This document shows, piece after piece, positions 62,182 through 64,000 of a stretch of DNA of 64,000 nucleotides. The notes beneath the pieces were generated by a model. The model saw nothing but the letters and a program-made list of their open reading frames with translations, did no database searches and was not told the origin of the DNA. Every line of letters begins with the position of its first letter. Position 1 is the stretch's first letter. Source of the stretch: Allacma fusca. Taxonomy: Eukaryota; Arthropoda; Collembola; Symphypleona; Sminthuridae. The DNA lies in assembly GCA_947179485.1 (NCBI GenBank), contig OX359247.1, positions 30,294,801 to 30,358,800 on the forward strand. The letters are read 5' to 3'. The translations under genes and the position numbers were made by a program.

Positions 62182-64000
62182 GTAAACGCGTACGGAACTA
62201 GGGGAATTGTATCTGAAAGAAAGACAAAAGTGAGAAGTTGGCACAAATTGTTAAACGAGTTGTTCATTATATTTCAAATGGAAAAGTTTTCCTCGGGAAT
62301 TTCACAAGATACTGAATGAAGGGATATCTGTGGGCGCGTCTGTCTATGTTCCTTGGGTTGGGGGGACCTAACTTGATTATTGTATTGGAGTTGGGAATTA
62401 TTTTGGGGTTATTATTTCACGAGCTTTTACCTTCAAAATCAAACGTACTATTTTACAATTCAAAACCTTTTCCCAAGAATGGTTGAGTGGATAAATCCAA
62501 GTTCTCCGACAACTGATAACACTCAAGTTCAAATAGAGAAACCTTGTTACCTTCAGTAAACCTTTGAAAGGGTAACTTTCTAATGGTAACTTTCTAGGAT
62601 CACCGACTTGTTCAATTCGAGTGTCAGGCTGGGCAAAGTTAGTTATGATAATGGGGCCTTTTTTCCAGCCGGTCCTATGTATGTATCTATGTATATGCAG
62701 ATACTCCATACACATTAGGGGGAAGTTAGGGCTTGTACAGCAACCTATAGATACACACTTGCTACAAACATGTAGACATCTACATACATATGTGTATGCA
62801 TGTCTCAGCGTCAAGACCCTATGTAAACAGCTATGGGAATTATGTAGACATAAAAGAACAAGAGAAAAGAGAAGAAGGGAAAGGGGAAAGTATTTATAAG
62901 CAATGGGATTCCCTATATTGACTTTCTCCATTGACTCTTACTACAACTGTCAATTGGATTTACTCCAGCAAATTTTAAATTTGTCAATCTAATCAAGTGT
63001 TGGAGGAGCAGGGTGCTCTTGTCGTTTACACGTCAAATAATATCTCCTCCTGAAACCAAAACGACTCGCCTCCCTTTCATGTATTATTTATTTAGGAGAT
63101 GGCAGGTGAAAATATTATAAAGTTTCTGTCCAACTTCAAACACAAGTCCCGAGGAAAAACTTGAGCATAATGGGGAGTGAGAGGACGAGTGAGGTATGAT
63201 AAACGAACCGAATGTTTAAGCCTCATGACTACATTTGTTCAAGTAACTCTACCTCTCCCACTCCGACACAAATTTACAAAGCATAACTAAACAGTAGATT
63301 TATGTACATACATGTCTACGTATACGAAGTCATTTATATTGCATCTGTATCAGTCTCAAGACTCCATCCACATACATCTTATTTGTCTCACAGAGCGAGA
63401 GGGACCATTGTTACATTTCCTCGCAAATCTTGAGTAACTTACGCCTAACCAACCGACATTAATGTAGTAATGTACTTTTTAACAAACTTTTCCTCTCCTT
63501 GGGCTTTTCTCTCCAGTTTGTGTGATTACTGAGATACAGACATAGTGCTCATATGGATATGGTATATCTGTGTAAGGACATTTGCAAATGAGGAGTTTAC
63601 TAACGTTGGGAATTGCATCCCAGGAATAGTTACTACTGTTTCTCATTTTTTCGTAGGGGTGTATCCTTAATATATCTGTGGAGATATAGATACGTATGTA
63701 TATATATAATATATAAGGTACGTGTTGATATGAACCTCCTCCGCTAGGTATGTGTGAACTGAGAGAGTCTGAATTTTTCACGCACGAACCTCATCATAGA
63801 GGGAATGGGAAGTGGGAGAAAACCTTATGCCGAATAAAACGGATGGGGTCTGACGACCCTGCGGAGCACCCGGTCCATAAATTTATAATTTTTAGGTGTC
63901 ACTTTCCATTTGCCAAGATTTCGTACCCCGTGGTTTCCAGCTAACTCTACTACATTGTCCTACATACAGGGAGCTGGGACGTAATAGTGTATTTGAATTC
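62182..64000. other. non-coding stretch with one long minus ORF
   Basis: A 177-codon minus-strand ORF (62398-62931) begins with a hydrophobic, signal-like run read from a pyrimidine-rich stretch, then crosses TACATA-word readings and the 14-bp tandem duplication. It lacks splice or homology support and is not called. No other feature was seen. Confidence 0.4.
62571..62596. repeat. short tandem duplication
   Basis: GGTAACTTTCTA occurs twice (62571-62582 and 62585-62596), two bases apart, giving a 14-bp period. Confidence 0.6.

Noticed and set aside
62398..62931. 177-codon minus-strand ORF with a hydrophobic start
   Set aside because: The hydrophobic start reads a pyrimidine-rich stretch, the middle reads TACATA words, the start context is weak, and an ORF of this length is only marginally beyond chance.

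Overview
The window looks like non-coding DNA from an animal nuclear genome, most likely an arthropod or another small invertebrate. That assignment is an inference. The base composition is moderately AT-rich. No operons, Shine-Dalgarno-led ORFs or bacterial gene packing are present. Dinucleotide microsatellites (CT/GA, CA/GT) recur every 1-3 kb, and short palindromic words such as TACATATGTA, TATGTACATA and TATGTAATTACATA are scattered throughout. I could not identify a species, and no gene could be named by family. I saw no rRNA, tRNA, CRISPR array or recognisable transposon protein. The longest open frames (about 175-195 codons) are close to what chance gives in 64 kb at this composition, so most are treated as non-coding.

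Best coding evidence. (1) At 14,363-14,441 (+) an ATG in strong context opens a 26-residue N-terminus with a hydrophobic signal-peptide core. It ends at a consensus 5' splice site (CAG/GTTAGT) in phase 1, the usual first exon of a secreted or membrane protein. A plausible 5' UTR lies upstream. (2) At 9.3-10.3 kb (+) three splice-bounded segments with compatible phases form a possible small gene end: 9,336-9,541, 9,584-9,726 (with a TACTAAT branch-point word) and 10,184-10,266. An AATAAA lies about 260 nt past the stop. (3) At 29,072-29,659 (-) there is an open frame of about 196 codons. Its first ~160 codons are compositionally protein-like, and a GA microsatellite encodes an Arg/Glu tail. (4) Several segments on the + strand have good splice sites at one or both ends: 635-726, 5,968-6,073, 24,442-24,537, 31,765-31,917, 35,067-35,275, 41,983-42,098, 60,195-60,281 and 61,777-62,123. 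Three of those downstream of the signal-peptide exon can be read in phase 1, so a gene with very long introns spanning 14-62 kb is possible but unproven.

Layout. 1-9.2 kb: mostly unannotated, two exon-like segments and CT tracts. 9.2-10.3 kb: exon-like cluster. 10.3-14.4 kb: non-coding, then the putative 5' region and signal exon. 14.5-64 kb: mainly intron-like or intergenic DNA with microsatellites, a few isolated exon-like segments, one minus-strand ORF at 29 kb, a TATA/Kozak pair at 23.4 kb, a 27-bp-period open repeat at 48.9 kb and a perfect 23-bp palindrome at 62.16 kb. Exon calls rest on splice motifs and open frames read by eye. RNA evidence or a homology search would decide them.
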